Assembly (NCBI GenBank): GCA_036522155.1
Contig: DATDGI010000097.1
Span: 1-36,142 of the forward strand
Source of the DNA: UBA9676 sp036522155
GTDB lineage: Bacteria > Actinomycetota > Actinomycetes > Streptosporangiales > Streptosporangiaceae
Length of the DNA stretch: 36,142 nucleotides
Direction of reading: 5' to 3'
The position numbers and the translations under genes were made by a program. Below, one piece after another: positions 26,513 to 33,137 of the stretch (position 1 is its first letter; every line of letters starts with the position of its first letter). The notes under the pieces are model-generated. The model was not told where the DNA came from and did no database searches. It saw nothing but the letters and a program-made list of their open reading frames with translations.

Positions 26513-27457
26513 ATGGCATCCCAGGTTCTAGGCGCGGCCAGTAACCAGCAGTCCAACGGCCAGCCGTCTCCCGGCCAGCCGGTGACCGAGCGCGCGGCCC
26601 GGTCCTGGCCCGGCCTGCGCATGCTGGTGCTGGGCATCGTCGTCCTGCTGGCCGGGGTGGCACTGGCCGTGGAGGCAACTCGCGCTCATGGCGGCGTCTC
26701 GAAGGCGTTGGTAGTGCTCTGCGTCCTTGTCTTCCTCGCCGATTTGCTGATGCTGCGCGGCCTCACCGCCGTCGTGCCGGGCCAGGCCCGCGTCGTCCAG
26801 CTGTTCGGCAAGTACCGCGGCACGATCCGCGAGTCCGGCTTGCAGTGGGTGAATCCGTTCACCGAGCGCATCAAGGTCTCGACCCGGATCCGTAACCAGG
26901 AATCGGCGCAGGCCAAGGTCAACGACGCCGACGGCAACCCGATCGAGATCGCGGCCGTGGTTGTCTGGCAGGTCCGCGACACCGCCAATGCCACCTACTC
27001 CGTCGACGACTTCACCCAGTTCGTCACCATCCAGACCGAGACGGCCGTCCGGCACATCGCCTCCAGCTACCCCTACGACAACCGCGGCACCGAACGGCTC
27101 TCCTTGCGCGACAACGCCGATGAGATCACCCAGCAGCTGTCGGCCGAGCTCACCGTGCGGGTCAAGTCGGCCGGCGTCGACATCATCGAGACACGCCTCA
27201 CCCGGCTGTCCTACGCCCCGGAGATCGCCCAGGCCATGCTGCGCCAGCAGCAGGCCAGCGCGGTCGTCGGCGCGCGACAGCGCATAGTCGAGGGTGCGGT
27301 CGGCATGGTGCAGTTGGCCCTGCAGCGGCTGGAGGCCGAAGGCGTCGTCGAACTGGACGAGGACCGGAAGGCCACGATGGTGTCTAACCTGCTCGTGGTC
27401 CTGTGCAGCGAGCAGGCGACCCAGCCCATCGTCAACACCGGCACGCTCTACCAGTGA
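26513..27457 (+). CDS. SPFH/Band 7 (stomatin-like) membrane protein
   Basis: A 314-residue membrane scaffold protein. A polar N-terminus leads to two membrane helices (LVLGIVVLLAGVALAVEA, ~37-55, and VVLCVLVFLADLLMLRGL, ~66-84). The SPFH domain follows: PGQARVVQLFGKYRGTIRES, then VNPFTERIKVSTRIRNQES, DGNPIEIAAVVVWQV, and the late RQQQASAVVGARQRIVEGAV. SPFH proteins build oligomeric membrane microdomains and often regulate proteases. The ATG at 26513 has a near-perfect GGAGGTG ribosome-binding site. A ribbon-helix-helix gene follows after 43 bases, a pairing I recall from other actinobacteria. Confidence 0.9.
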   Translation: MASQVLGAASNQQSNGQPSPGQPVTERAARSWPGLRMLVLGIVVLLAGVALAVEATRAHGGVSKALVVLCVLVFLADLLMLRGLTAVVPGQARVVQLFGKYRGTIRESGLQWVNPFTERIKVSTRIRNQESAQAKVNDADGNPIEIAAVVVWQVRDTANATYSVDDFTQFVTIQTETAVRHIASSYPYDNRGTERLSLRDNADEITQQLSAELTVRVKSAGVDIIETRLTRLSYAPEIAQAMLRQQQASAVVGARQRIVEGAVGMVQLALQRLEAEGVVELDEDRKATMVSNLLVVLCSEQATQPIVNTGTLYQ

Positions 27458-27500
27458 CCGCGGGGTACGTAACGCTGACGGCAGGCACGGGGGGAATGCG

Positions 27501-27713
27501 GTGAGCGAGCGCAAGAGCGTGCTGCTGCGGCTGGATCCCGCCGTGCACGACGCCCTGGCCAAATGGGCCAGCGACGAACTGCGCAGCACCAACGCCCAGA
27601 TCGAGTTCCTCCTGCGCCGGGCACTGGCCGAGTCAGGTCGGCTGCCCGGGCATGCAGGACAGATGCGCTCCCGCGGGCGGCCGCGTGCCAGCAGCCCGGC
27701 CGAACCCACCTGA
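27501..27713 (+). CDS. Ribbon-helix-helix (Arc/HicB-like) DNA-binding protein
   Basis: A 70-residue protein. SERKSVLLRLDPAVHDALAK (residues 2-21) is the beta strand and first helix of a ribbon-helix-helix fold, and WASDELRSTNAQIEFLLRRAL is the second helix with the conserved NAQIEF turn. The tail is basic and disordered (RSRGRPRAS). Such proteins bind DNA as dimers and often repress their own operon. It starts at GTG 27501 behind GGGGGGAA, downstream of the SPFH gene. No toxin gene is adjacent, so calling it an antitoxin would go beyond the evidence. Confidence 0.85.
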   Translation: MSERKSVLLRLDPAVHDALAKWASDELRSTNAQIEFLLRRALAESGRLPGHAGQMRSRGRPRASSPAEPT

Positions 27714-27734
27714 TCGGCGCGGGACGATGTCCGG

Positions 27735-27769
27735 TCCGGCTGGCAAATGGCCCGGCGGTGCCAGCCGGA
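27735..27769. terminator. Bidirectional hairpin terminator between convergent genes
   Basis: TCCGGCTGGCA (27735-27745) and TGCCAGCCGGA (27759-27769) form a perfect 11-base stem with a 13-base loop. It lies between the ends of the rightward RHH gene and the leftward membrane protein gene, where a two-way terminator is expected. There is no T-run. Confidence 0.75.
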
Positions 27770-27781
27770 CATGGGTGTGCA

Positions 27782-28762
27782 TCAGCAACCGCTGGGGGCC
27801 GGGTGCGAGCCGGGCGGCGGATCAGGCTGGTGCGGCGCATCGGGGCCAGGATCGCCTCCTCGGCGGCGGCGCGAGGCCAGGAGGACCACAGACAGCACGG
27901 CCAGCGTCGGCAGGTAAATCAGTTCGAGATCGCCGGGCGTTACCGGTCCGGCCGGCGTGAGATCGGACACTGCGATGATGAGCGGGCAGGCGGGGATCGC
28001 GAGCAGCGCAAGGACACGCCGGCCTACCGCCGAGGACCTGATCGCGACGGCCGCGGCTGCAGCCGATCCCAGGACCACAGCCAGGTCCCTGATGACCGGT
28101 ATGGGCACTGCGGCAATTGCCATGGCCGAGCCGAGCAGGGCTCCCGCCGCTATGGCGGCAATGCTGATGGCCGCCATGCGCCACCGCCCGAGCAGTTCCA
28201 GCCCGCGCCTTGGGCCAGGAGAGGAGACCAGGGCCGCAGTCTCCAGCGCGCCGAGCACGACCCAGAACATGTATCCGGCCGAGCCGTAAGCCGACGCGCG
28301 GACCGCGTAGACCGACAGGCCGATGGTCACGACAAGAGCGGCAAGCGCCGCCAGGCGCCGGAGCCGGAGCAGGACCAGGGCCAGGAGCACGACCGGACCA
28401 AGCAGAACGGGGTCCGCCGGGATGATCTCCCACAAGGAGACAATGAGGCCCAGGTGATCAGCGGCGAGGCCGAGCAGGGCTCCGGCAACCACGCCCAGCA
28501 GCAGCAACGGCGCCGCCACACTGCAGACCGCCAGCGCGTCACGCCAGCGCGGATCGATCGGCCCGGGGCCGCCGCGGGCCCTGATCCGCAGCGCACCCCA
28601 GATCAGGTTGACCGCGTCGGCCAGGGCCGGCCGGCGCTGCCCGCCGCGCGCGGCCGCGAGCAGGACCCCGAGCATCTCCTCCTCGTGATCACGCCTGTGC
28701 CCGGCCGGGTACCAGGCCAGCAGGCGCCGGTAGCGGCGCTCCAGCTCGCTCCGTTCGCTCAT
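27782..28762 (-). CDS. PadR-associated multi-pass membrane protein
   Basis: A 326-residue protein. The N-terminal ~60 residues are soluble and charged: ELERRYRRLLAWYPAGHRRD, then HEEEMLGVLLAAA. This opening is typical of membrane proteins encoded after PadR regulators in actinobacteria. About eight hydrophobic helices follow, from residue 78 to 305, ending in a Pro/Gly-rich tail. No transport or catalytic motif is visible. The start overlaps the PadR stop by ATGA (28759-28762), so expression is coupled to the regulator. A role in membrane stress or drug response would be a guess. Confidence 0.8.
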   Translation of the reverse strand: MSERSELERRYRRLLAWYPAGHRRDHEEEMLGVLLAAARGGQRRPALADAVNLIWGALRIRARGGPGPIDPRWRDALAVCSVAAPLLLLGVVAGALLGLAADHLGLIVSLWEIIPADPVLLGPVVLLALVLLRLRRLAALAALVVTIGLSVYAVRASAYGSAGYMFWVVLGALETAALVSSPGPRRGLELLGRWRMAAISIAAIAAGALLGSAMAIAAVPIPVIRDLAVVLGSAAAAAVAIRSSAVGRRVLALLAIPACPLIIAVSDLTPAGPVTPGDLELIYLPTLAVLSVVLLASRRRRGGDPGPDAPHQPDPPPGSHPAPSGC

Positions 28763-29091
28763 AGTGTCCCTGCGATGAGGCCAAGCCGGCGTGCCGCGGC
28801 GGTGGTGTTGGCTCGCAGCCGGGCAACCTCGGCCGCGAGCCGCTGGGCACCCGCCTCGGTGAGCCGGTAGTAGCGGCGCAGCCTGCCGTCCACGACCTCC
28901 TCGTGATCCACCTCGACGAGCCCATCGCCCCCGAGCCGGTCCAGCGCCGCATACAGGGTCCCGGCGCGCAGCCGGACCCGGCCGCCAGAAATCTGCCCGA
29001 CGTCGGTCATGATCCCGTAGCCGTGCTGGGCCCCGCCAGCCAGCGCGGTGAGGATCAGGAAGGCCGGCTCCTGCAGCGGACGTTGACTCAC
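28759..29091 (-). CDS. PadR-family transcriptional regulator
   Basis: A 110-residue winged-helix repressor. PLQEPAFLILTALAGGAQHG (residues 5-24) and YGIMTDV open the domain. RLRAGTLYAALDRLGGDGLV (about 40-59) is the recognition helix, and RLRRYYRLTEAGAQRLAAEV is the wing plus the start of the dimerisation helix. The short C-terminus places it among PadR-s2-type proteins. The GTG at 29091 lies six bases after a near-consensus promoter, so translation should be leaderless. It is co-transcribed with the membrane protein gene through an ATGA overlap. PadR proteins usually repress themselves and a membrane or efflux partner in response to small hydrophobic molecules. Confidence 0.9.
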   Translation of the reverse strand: MSQRPLQEPAFLILTALAGGAQHGYGIMTDVGQISGGRVRLRAGTLYAALDRLGGDGLVEVDHEEVVDGRLRRYYRLTEAGAQRLAAEVARLRANTTAAARRLGLIAGTL

Positions 29092-29097
29092 GCCATC

Positions 29098-29126
29098 TTT
29101 ATATACAGATAGACGGCATATTTCAA
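29098..29126 (-). promoter_or_regulatory. Near-consensus promoter of the PadR operon
   Basis: On the minus strand, TTGAAA (+ strand 29121-29126), 17 bases and TATAAA (29098-29103) make the best promoter in the window. The -10 box is six bases from the GTG start, giving a leaderless mRNA. The spacer holds the PadR-like AT-rich sequence CTATCTGTATATAAAG, a likely autoregulatory site. Confidence 0.7.
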
Positions 29127-29223
29127 GACGAAGGCCGTTCTCGCCTCGCCTCCTATGCGGCACCGAGCCGGCGGGCGGCGTCCGGCGCCGACGGCCGCCT
29201 CGCCGCAACGGCGGCAAAATGCG

Positions 29224-29254
29224 TTGACGCTCAGCGGTCGGGCTGGCCTACTGT
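29224..29254 (+). promoter_or_regulatory. Promoter of the P-loop kinase-like gene
   Basis: TTGACG (29224-29229) and TACTGT (29249-29254) are separated by 19 bases, slightly long. Six bases separate the -10 box from the ATG at 29261, consistent with a leaderless transcript. Confidence 0.55.
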
Positions 29255-29260
29255 CCAGCC

Positions 29261-29866
29261 ATGGCCGGTGCCGCTCCACCCCTGCTTCTCTTCGTTGTCG
29301 GCCCGCCCGCCGTGGGCAAGATGTCCGTCGGGCAGGCCATCACCGAGCGCACCGGCCTGCGGCTATTTCACAACCACATCTCCATCGAGCTCGCGCTACG
29401 TTATTTCGACCACGGCACCCCGGCGTTCCACCGCATCGACGGTGAGATCCGCCGGCTGGTCATCGAGGAGGTCGCGGGCAGCGACCTGCCTGGCCTGGTC
29501 TTCACCTTTGTCTGGGCGTTCAACCTGCCCGAGGAACAGGCAATCGTCGAGGAGTACGCGAAGCCGTTCCGCGAGCGCGGCGCACGCGTGCTGTTCGTGG
29601 AACTTGAGGCGACCCAGGCTGAGCGGCTGAAGCGCAATGCGGGCGTATCGCGCCTGGCCGAGAAGCCTTCGCGGCGTGACCTCGATGCGTCCAGGCGCGA
29701 CCTGCTCGAAGGCGACGCACGGTACCAGCTCAATTCCGGCGGGAAGTTCGACGAGCGCCAGGACTACCTGCGCATCAACAACACACTTCTGACGCCCGGC
29801 GAGGTCGCCGAGCGCGTAATCGAGCATTTCGCCCTTCCGCGCTTCACCGGGTCAAACCCAACCTGA
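29261..29866 (+). CDS. P-loop NTPase, small kinase-like protein
   Basis: A 201-residue cytoplasmic protein. Walker A is VVGPPAVGKMSVGQ at residues 12-25, in the form seen in shikimate kinase and gluconate kinase-like proteins. FHNHISIELALRYF follows, and VEEYAKPFRERGARVLFVEL is the predicted Walker B strand region. EATQAERLKRNAGVSR and EKPSRRDLDASRRDL form an Arg-rich lid, and YLRINNTLLTPGEVAERVI closes the fold. Family members phosphorylate small molecules; the substrate is unknown. The start is the first in-frame ATG, placed directly after a promoter. It is divergent from the PadR operon. Confidence 0.8.
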   Translation: MAGAAPPLLLFVVGPPAVGKMSVGQAITERTGLRLFHNHISIELALRYFDHGTPAFHRIDGEIRRLVIEEVAGSDLPGLVFTFVWAFNLPEEQAIVEEYAKPFRERGARVLFVELEATQAERLKRNAGVSRLAEKPSRRDLDASRRDLLEGDARYQLNSGGKFDERQDYLRINNTLLTPGEVAERVIEHFALPRFTGSNPT

Positions 29867-30126
29867 TGCAGCACTGGGAGGCCTTGGCGAAGGGTTGGCG
29901 AAACTCGGCAAGATCGTTTTAGGCACCTGCCCGTTCATCGCCAGGGTGGCCGGTCTCGCGGACGTGCTTGCGTGCGAGCCGACCCACGTCAGCACCGCTT
30001 AGAAGAGAGAACTCCCCGCGCCAGACGTGGAAGTCACTGCCGCAGCCAGCCATGCACGTGGTGGGCCACGAGCAGATGCTACGCCCAGCACTCCCCATCG
30101 GCTATGGGGTAACGATCAAGGAGACC
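29867..30126. other. Intergenic region, no recognised gene
   Basis: I see no recognisable gene in these 260 bases. A 35-codon frame at 29895-30002 (TTG start) has no convincing ribosome-binding site. A 6-base inverted repeat, CCCCAT (30093-30098) with ATGGGG (30104-30109), lies about 18 bases beyond the stop of the leftward peptide gene and could end its transcript, but there is no T-run. Confidence 0.4.
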
Positions 30127-30312
30127 TCACGACACGACAATCGTCTGAAAGCTGTCTCCCCCGATACGCACCCCACACCTACCGCCATGGATGTCGCCGG
30201 CGTCGTCGCCGGTCACGTCGAGGTCCTTGATCACCTCGGGCCTGACCTCCAGCCCCGGGTCCGCTGCTGCCTCGGCCTGTCGTTCGAGCTGCCTGTCGCT
30301 CGGCTCGGTCAT
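30127..30312 (-). CDS. 61-residue peptide with double-glycine leader-like segment (candidate RiPP precursor)
   Basis: The peptide has an acidic first part and the segment VIKDLDVTGDDAGDIHGG at residues 27-44, then RCGVRIGGDSFQTIVVS at 45-61. An acidic DLD...DDA...GG run before a short Cys/Ser/Thr-containing tail is the layout of leader peptides cut after Gly-Gly in actinobacterial RiPP or lanthipeptide precursors. The tail has one Cys, two Ser and one Thr. No modification enzyme, protease or transporter is nearby, so modification is not shown. The ATG at 30312 has an excellent AGAGGAGG ribosome-binding site six bases upstream, which supports real translation. It could also be a plain small regulatory protein. 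The upstream region has two operator-like sites. Confidence 0.6.
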   Translation of the reverse strand: MTEPSDRQLERQAEAAADPGLEVRPEVIKDLDVTGDDAGDIHGGRCGVRIGGDSFQTIVVS

Positions 30313-30391
30313 GACTGCCTCCTCTTGCCGGATTGATCTCCCGTCGCGGCCAGTGTGGCGCCCGCGCCGGCCGGCCCGCATCGGCAGAACT

Positions 30392-30425
30392 CCCCATGTT
30401 GGGGGCGGCGGCTACCCATCTTGGG
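30392..30425. promoter_or_regulatory. Two similar palindromic sites upstream of the peptide gene
   Basis: CCCCATGTTGGGG (30392-30404) and CCCATCTTGGG (30415-30425) are two copies of one interrupted palindrome. Their centres are 22 bases apart, about two turns of the helix, so a dimeric protein could bind both on one face. They lie about 80 bases upstream of the leftward peptide gene, whose promoter is otherwise not clear. Confidence 0.45.
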
Positions 30426-30485
30426 CCGGCAAGCCTGGGTACAGACGGCTGTGCGCCGGCGGCCAGCGTCATCGCGGCCTGATGA

Positions 30486-30905
30486 TCAGTCCAGCAGCCC
30501 GGTGACCTGGCCAACCTCGATCAGGTGCCCGTCCGGATCGCGGACGTAGGCACGGATCTCGCGTCCGTGATCTTTGGGTTCAGTGAGGAACTCCGCACCC
30601 TTGGCCGACCACTCCTCATAGATCCGTGCGATGTCCGCCACGCGCACGTTGAGGAATCCGCTGGTAAACCCGGGCTCGGTCGGTGTGCCCAGGCTGACGC
30701 CCGGCTTGTCGTCGGTGGGACCGCCGCCGGTGGTGAGGGTCAGCCATGTGTTGGCGACCTTCATGATGACCGGGTCGCGCTCCAGCAGCACCTGCCCGCC
30801 GAGCAGTGACCGGTAGAACTCGCGCGAACGGTCCTGATCGGCGACAACGAGCACATGGGTGATGACGAAGCCCTCCTTGGGTGCCGGAAAGTCGCCCAGA
30901 TTCAT
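30486..30905 (-). CDS. VOC-superfamily (glyoxalase/bleomycin resistance-like) protein
   Basis: A 139-residue protein with two paired beta-alpha-beta-beta-beta modules. FVITHVLVVADQDRSREFYR (residues ~13-32) carries the first metal-site His, and LLGGQVLLERDPVIMKVANT follows. The second module holds GFTSGFLNVRVADIARIYEE, GAEFLTEPKDHGREIRAYVR and DPDGHLIEVGQV, with the final Glu as a metal ligand. Members include glyoxalases, dioxygenases and antibiotic-binding proteins; nothing here selects one. The ATG at 30905 has GGAGG seven bases upstream. It is on the same strand as the SpoIIAA-like and ArsR-SRPBCC genes and may share their transcript. Confidence 0.88.
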   Translation of the reverse strand: MNLGDFPAPKEGFVITHVLVVADQDRSREFYRSLLGGQVLLERDPVIMKVANTWLTLTTGGGPTDDKPGVSLGTPTEPGFTSGFLNVRVADIARIYEEWSAKGAEFLTEPKDHGREIRAYVRDPDGHLIEVGQVTGLLD

Positions 30906-30941
30906 GCGATAACCTCCGTTGCTGGGAAACCGGGGCCACTG

Positions 30942-31352
30942 TCAGCTGGCCAGCCACTGGTAGGCCCGGTCCCGGCTGGCGAACCATCCGGTGGGGAAGG
31001 TCGCGGGGCCTTCGGGCGCCGGGTCGGCACCGGTCTCGACGGTCGGGAACGGAGCACCGTCGCCGGTGATGAAGGCGAACTTCGTAACGCCCCCCGCGTT
31101 GTAGCGGGGGATGATCTCCTGATTGCGCCAGGTCATCATGTCATCGGCCCACCGGTGCAAGAACTCGGTGGTGTCCACGATGAGAAACTGCGGCTTGCGC
31201 GTCTCGGTCTCGGCGGCGAACCGCGCCATCGTGTCTCTGGCCTGCGCCTCGGTGGCGTCCTGGGTGGTTGGCAGCCACTTGAGCTCGAGGGTGTTCCACT
31301 CGTCGTGGTGGATGATCACGCCGTATTCGGTGCTCGCGACTTCGGTGGGCAT
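30942..31352 (-). CDS. SpoIIAA/STAS-like protein
   Basis: A 136-residue cytoplasmic protein resembling the SpoIIAA-like (PF11964) group. It has YGVIIHHDEWNTLELKWLP at the N-terminus, a helix with ARDTMARFAAETETRK, the central strand PQFLIVDTTEFLHRWADDM, and KFAFITGDGAPFP near the end. The C-terminal TFPTGWFASRDRAYQWL is typical of this type, where a helix packs beside the final strand. The family has no known enzymatic activity; some members bind partners or lipids. The ATG at 31352 has AAAGGA eight bases upstream, so the in-frame ATG 21 bases earlier is unlikely. It lies between the VOC and ArsR-SRPBCC genes on the same strand. Confidence 0.65.
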   Translation of the reverse strand: MPTEVASTEYGVIIHHDEWNTLELKWLPTTQDATEAQARDTMARFAAETETRKPQFLIVDTTEFLHRWADDMMTWRNQEIIPRYNAGGVTKFAFITGDGAPFPTVETGADPAPEGPATFPTGWFASRDRAYQWLAS

Positions 31353-31433
31353 TGCGCTGTTCCTTTCGTTCATCGTTCGCGTCATGCGAATCGGTCGTGG
31401 CCGAGTTGTGTGTTCCGGGCCACGACCGCTCAT

Positions 31434-32279
31434 CTATTTGATGGACCGGATGCTGGGCGGCTCACCGGGGTCGATCCCGAGCCTGGTCCCGGTCTCTGCC
31501 AGTGCCTTCAGCCGGGTACCGACAAGCTCCGCCCACCCGCGCGACATCGCCCCGGCCGCCTCCGCATCGGCCACGCCGATCGCCCGGAACGAGAACCGCA
31601 GCAGCGTGCCGGCTCCAGACTCAGCCATGTCGAAGGAGGCCACACCGACGCCGACGCCCATGTGGAACGAACCGGTCAGCTGCAGGTGCTCGTCCTGCGC
31701 CCAGCCGGTCACCGACGCGATCACCTGCCCACCGTTGTCCCACCGCTCGGTGAACAGCCCGCCCAGCCGCGGGTCCAGGGCCAGGGAGATGGCCCGGGCG
31801 GTCACGAACGGGTGTCCCCACCAGCCGCCGACGTCCTTGGTCAGGGCGGCGAACACCGCGGCGGGTGTGCTGACGATCTCGATGTCCAGCGCTATGTCTA
31901 TGGTCGGCCGGGTCGGTTCCATGGGCCTGCCTTCAGCCTCGACGGTGTCTTGCAGCCGCAACAGCGCCGAGGCGAACCCGGCCGCAGCCGGGTCTGCCCA
32001 CCGCCGGTGCAGTTTCTGCAGCGGGACCGTGTTCAGGTAGTGCCACCGCTGCCTGCCCCGCTTGCGGCTGACCGCGAGCCCCGCCTCGGCCAGCACCTCA
32101 AGATGGCGCATCACCGCGATCCGCGATATCGCGAACTGCGCGGCGATCTCGCCGGTGATCAGCGGCCGCTCCCGCAGCAGATCCAGGATCCGGCGACGGG
32201 TCGGGTCGGCCAGAGCCCGCCACAGCGGGGCGGTGTCTTCCTCCAGCCCGCGTTCCAGCGGCACTACATTGCCGGGCAC
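31434..32279 (-). CDS. ArsR-type regulator fused to SRPBCC domain
   Basis: A 281-residue fusion. Residues about 10-95 are an ArsR winged helix: EEDTAPLWRALADPTRRRIL, then LITGEIAAQFAISRIAVMRH as helix-turn-helix, then AVSRKRGRQRWHYLN as wing. After a short linker, residues about 130-275 are an SRPBCC domain (IDIALDIEIVSTPAAVFAAL, DVGGWWGHPF, GGLFTERWDNGGQVIASVTG). The ligand-binding domain is thus joined to the DNA-binding domain, giving a one-component sensor, unlike the separate genes at 5845-6761. The start is GTG 32279, seven bases after TAGGGT; an in-frame start further upstream would lie before the promoter. An inverted repeat covers this start region. Confidence 0.88.
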   Translation of the reverse strand: MPGNVVPLERGLEEDTAPLWRALADPTRRRILDLLRERPLITGEIAAQFAISRIAVMRHLEVLAEAGLAVSRKRGRQRWHYLNTVPLQKLHRRWADPAAAGFASALLRLQDTVEAEGRPMEPTRPTIDIALDIEIVSTPAAVFAALTKDVGGWWGHPFVTARAISLALDPRLGGLFTERWDNGGQVIASVTGWAQDEHLQLTGSFHMGVGVGVASFDMAESGAGTLLRFSFRAIGVADAEAAGAMSRGWAELVGTRLKALAETGTRLGIDPGEPPSIRSIK

Positions 32280-32281
32280 AC

Positions 32282-32301
32282 ATGTAACCCTAGCATTACA
32301 T
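32282..32301 (-). promoter_or_regulatory. Inverted repeat over the ArsR-SRPBCC -10 box
   Basis: ATGTAA (32282-32287) and TTACAT (32296-32301) are perfect 6-base arms separated by eight bases. The minus-strand -10 box TAGGGT (32292-32287) lies within it, seven bases from the GTG start. A protein bound here would block transcription, so this is a likely autoregulatory operator. Confidence 0.6.
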
Positions 32302-32396
32302 ATTAGCCCTGCGCCAGGGCCCGGGTCCCGAAGCGGCATGAGGGCCTTCCGAGGCGGCCGCTCGGTATGGTTGGCGGCACGGACAGGACGAATCCG

Positions 32397-33059
32397 ATGG
32401 ACATCACCAGGCGCCGTGAGCTTGCCAGCCGTCTGCTGGACGGTTATGTGCATGGCCCGGCGGCTGGGACCGAGGCCACGGCCCGGGCGCTGGCGAAGGT
32501 GCCGGCCGCAGAAGCCGTCGTGCTTGTCGAGGGCATCAGCGACCAGATTGCGGTCGAGACGCTTGCCACCCGCCGCGGCCGGGACCTGGGTGCGGAGCGC
32601 GTGGTGGTCCTGCCGACCGGCGGCGCGCACGCGATTACCCGCTACCTGACGCAGTTTGGTCCCGCTGGAGCTGGCCTGAGACTGGCGGGCCTGTGCGACC
32701 TCGGCGAGGAAAACGTCGTCCGGCGCGGTCTGGCCAGCGCCGGTATCGGCTCGCCCCGGACGCGGGCCGACATGGAGCGACTGGGCTTCTACGTCTGCGT
32801 CGAGGATCTGGAAGACGAGTTGATCCGCGCGATCGGCGCCGCCCGGGTTGAGGAGCTCATTGACTCGCAGGGAGATCTCGGCTCGCTCCGCAGCTTGCAG
32901 CGCCAGCCCGAGTGGCGCGGTCAGCCCGCCGGGGCACAGCTCCGGCGGTTCCTGGGCAGCGGCGCCAGGCGCAAGCTCCGGTACGCGCGCCTGCTCGCCG
33001 GGGCGGTGGATCTGGACCGGCTGCCACATCCGCTCGAAGCGGTGCTCACTCGCGTTTAA
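32397..33059 (+). CDS. Lone TOPRIM-domain protein (OLD-type)
   Basis: A 220-residue protein. AVVLVEGISDQIAVETLA at residues 40-57 is the first TOPRIM motif with its Glu45, in the form found in OLD nucleases and related TOPRIM nucleotidyl transferase/hydrolase proteins. VVVLPTGGAHAITRYL follows, and LAGLCDLGEENVVRRGL (~97-113) carries the acidic second motif. There is no ABC-type ATPase domain as in full OLD proteins. The C-terminus is Arg-rich (FLGSGARRKLRYARLL) and could bind nucleic acid. I place the start at ATG 32397 because TATGGT at 32365-32370 could be the -10 box; ATG 32367 is an alternative. It lies 78 bases before the cyclase gene. Confidence 0.7.
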   Translation: MDITRRRELASRLLDGYVHGPAAGTEATARALAKVPAAEAVVLVEGISDQIAVETLATRRGRDLGAERVVVLPTGGAHAITRYLTQFGPAGAGLRLAGLCDLGEENVVRRGLASAGIGSPRTRADMERLGFYVCVEDLEDELIRAIGAARVEELIDSQGDLGSLRSLQRQPEWRGQPAGAQLRRFLGSGARRKLRYARLLAGAVDLDRLPHPLEAVLTRV

Positions 33060-33125
33060 CCCACCGTGCAATCGAGTCCTGCGCGTAGGGTCTTGCCTGA
33101 TGGTGTGCCTGCTGGCAGCGCCTTC

Positions 33126-33137
33126 TACGCTTTGTCC
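33126..33137 (+). promoter_or_regulatory. -10 box of the cyclase-STAND gene
   Basis: TACGCT (33126-33131) is six bases before the GTG at 33138, as at other leaderless starts in this window. No convincing -35 box is seen at the expected distance. Confidence 0.4.

Noticed and set aside
27501..27713. Calling the RHH protein an antitoxin
   Set aside because: No toxin-like gene is adjacent; the neighbour is an SPFH membrane protein.
29895..30002. 35-codon frame after the P-loop kinase gene
   Set aside because: TTG start, no clear ribosome-binding site and no recognisable similarity; left as part of the intergenic description.
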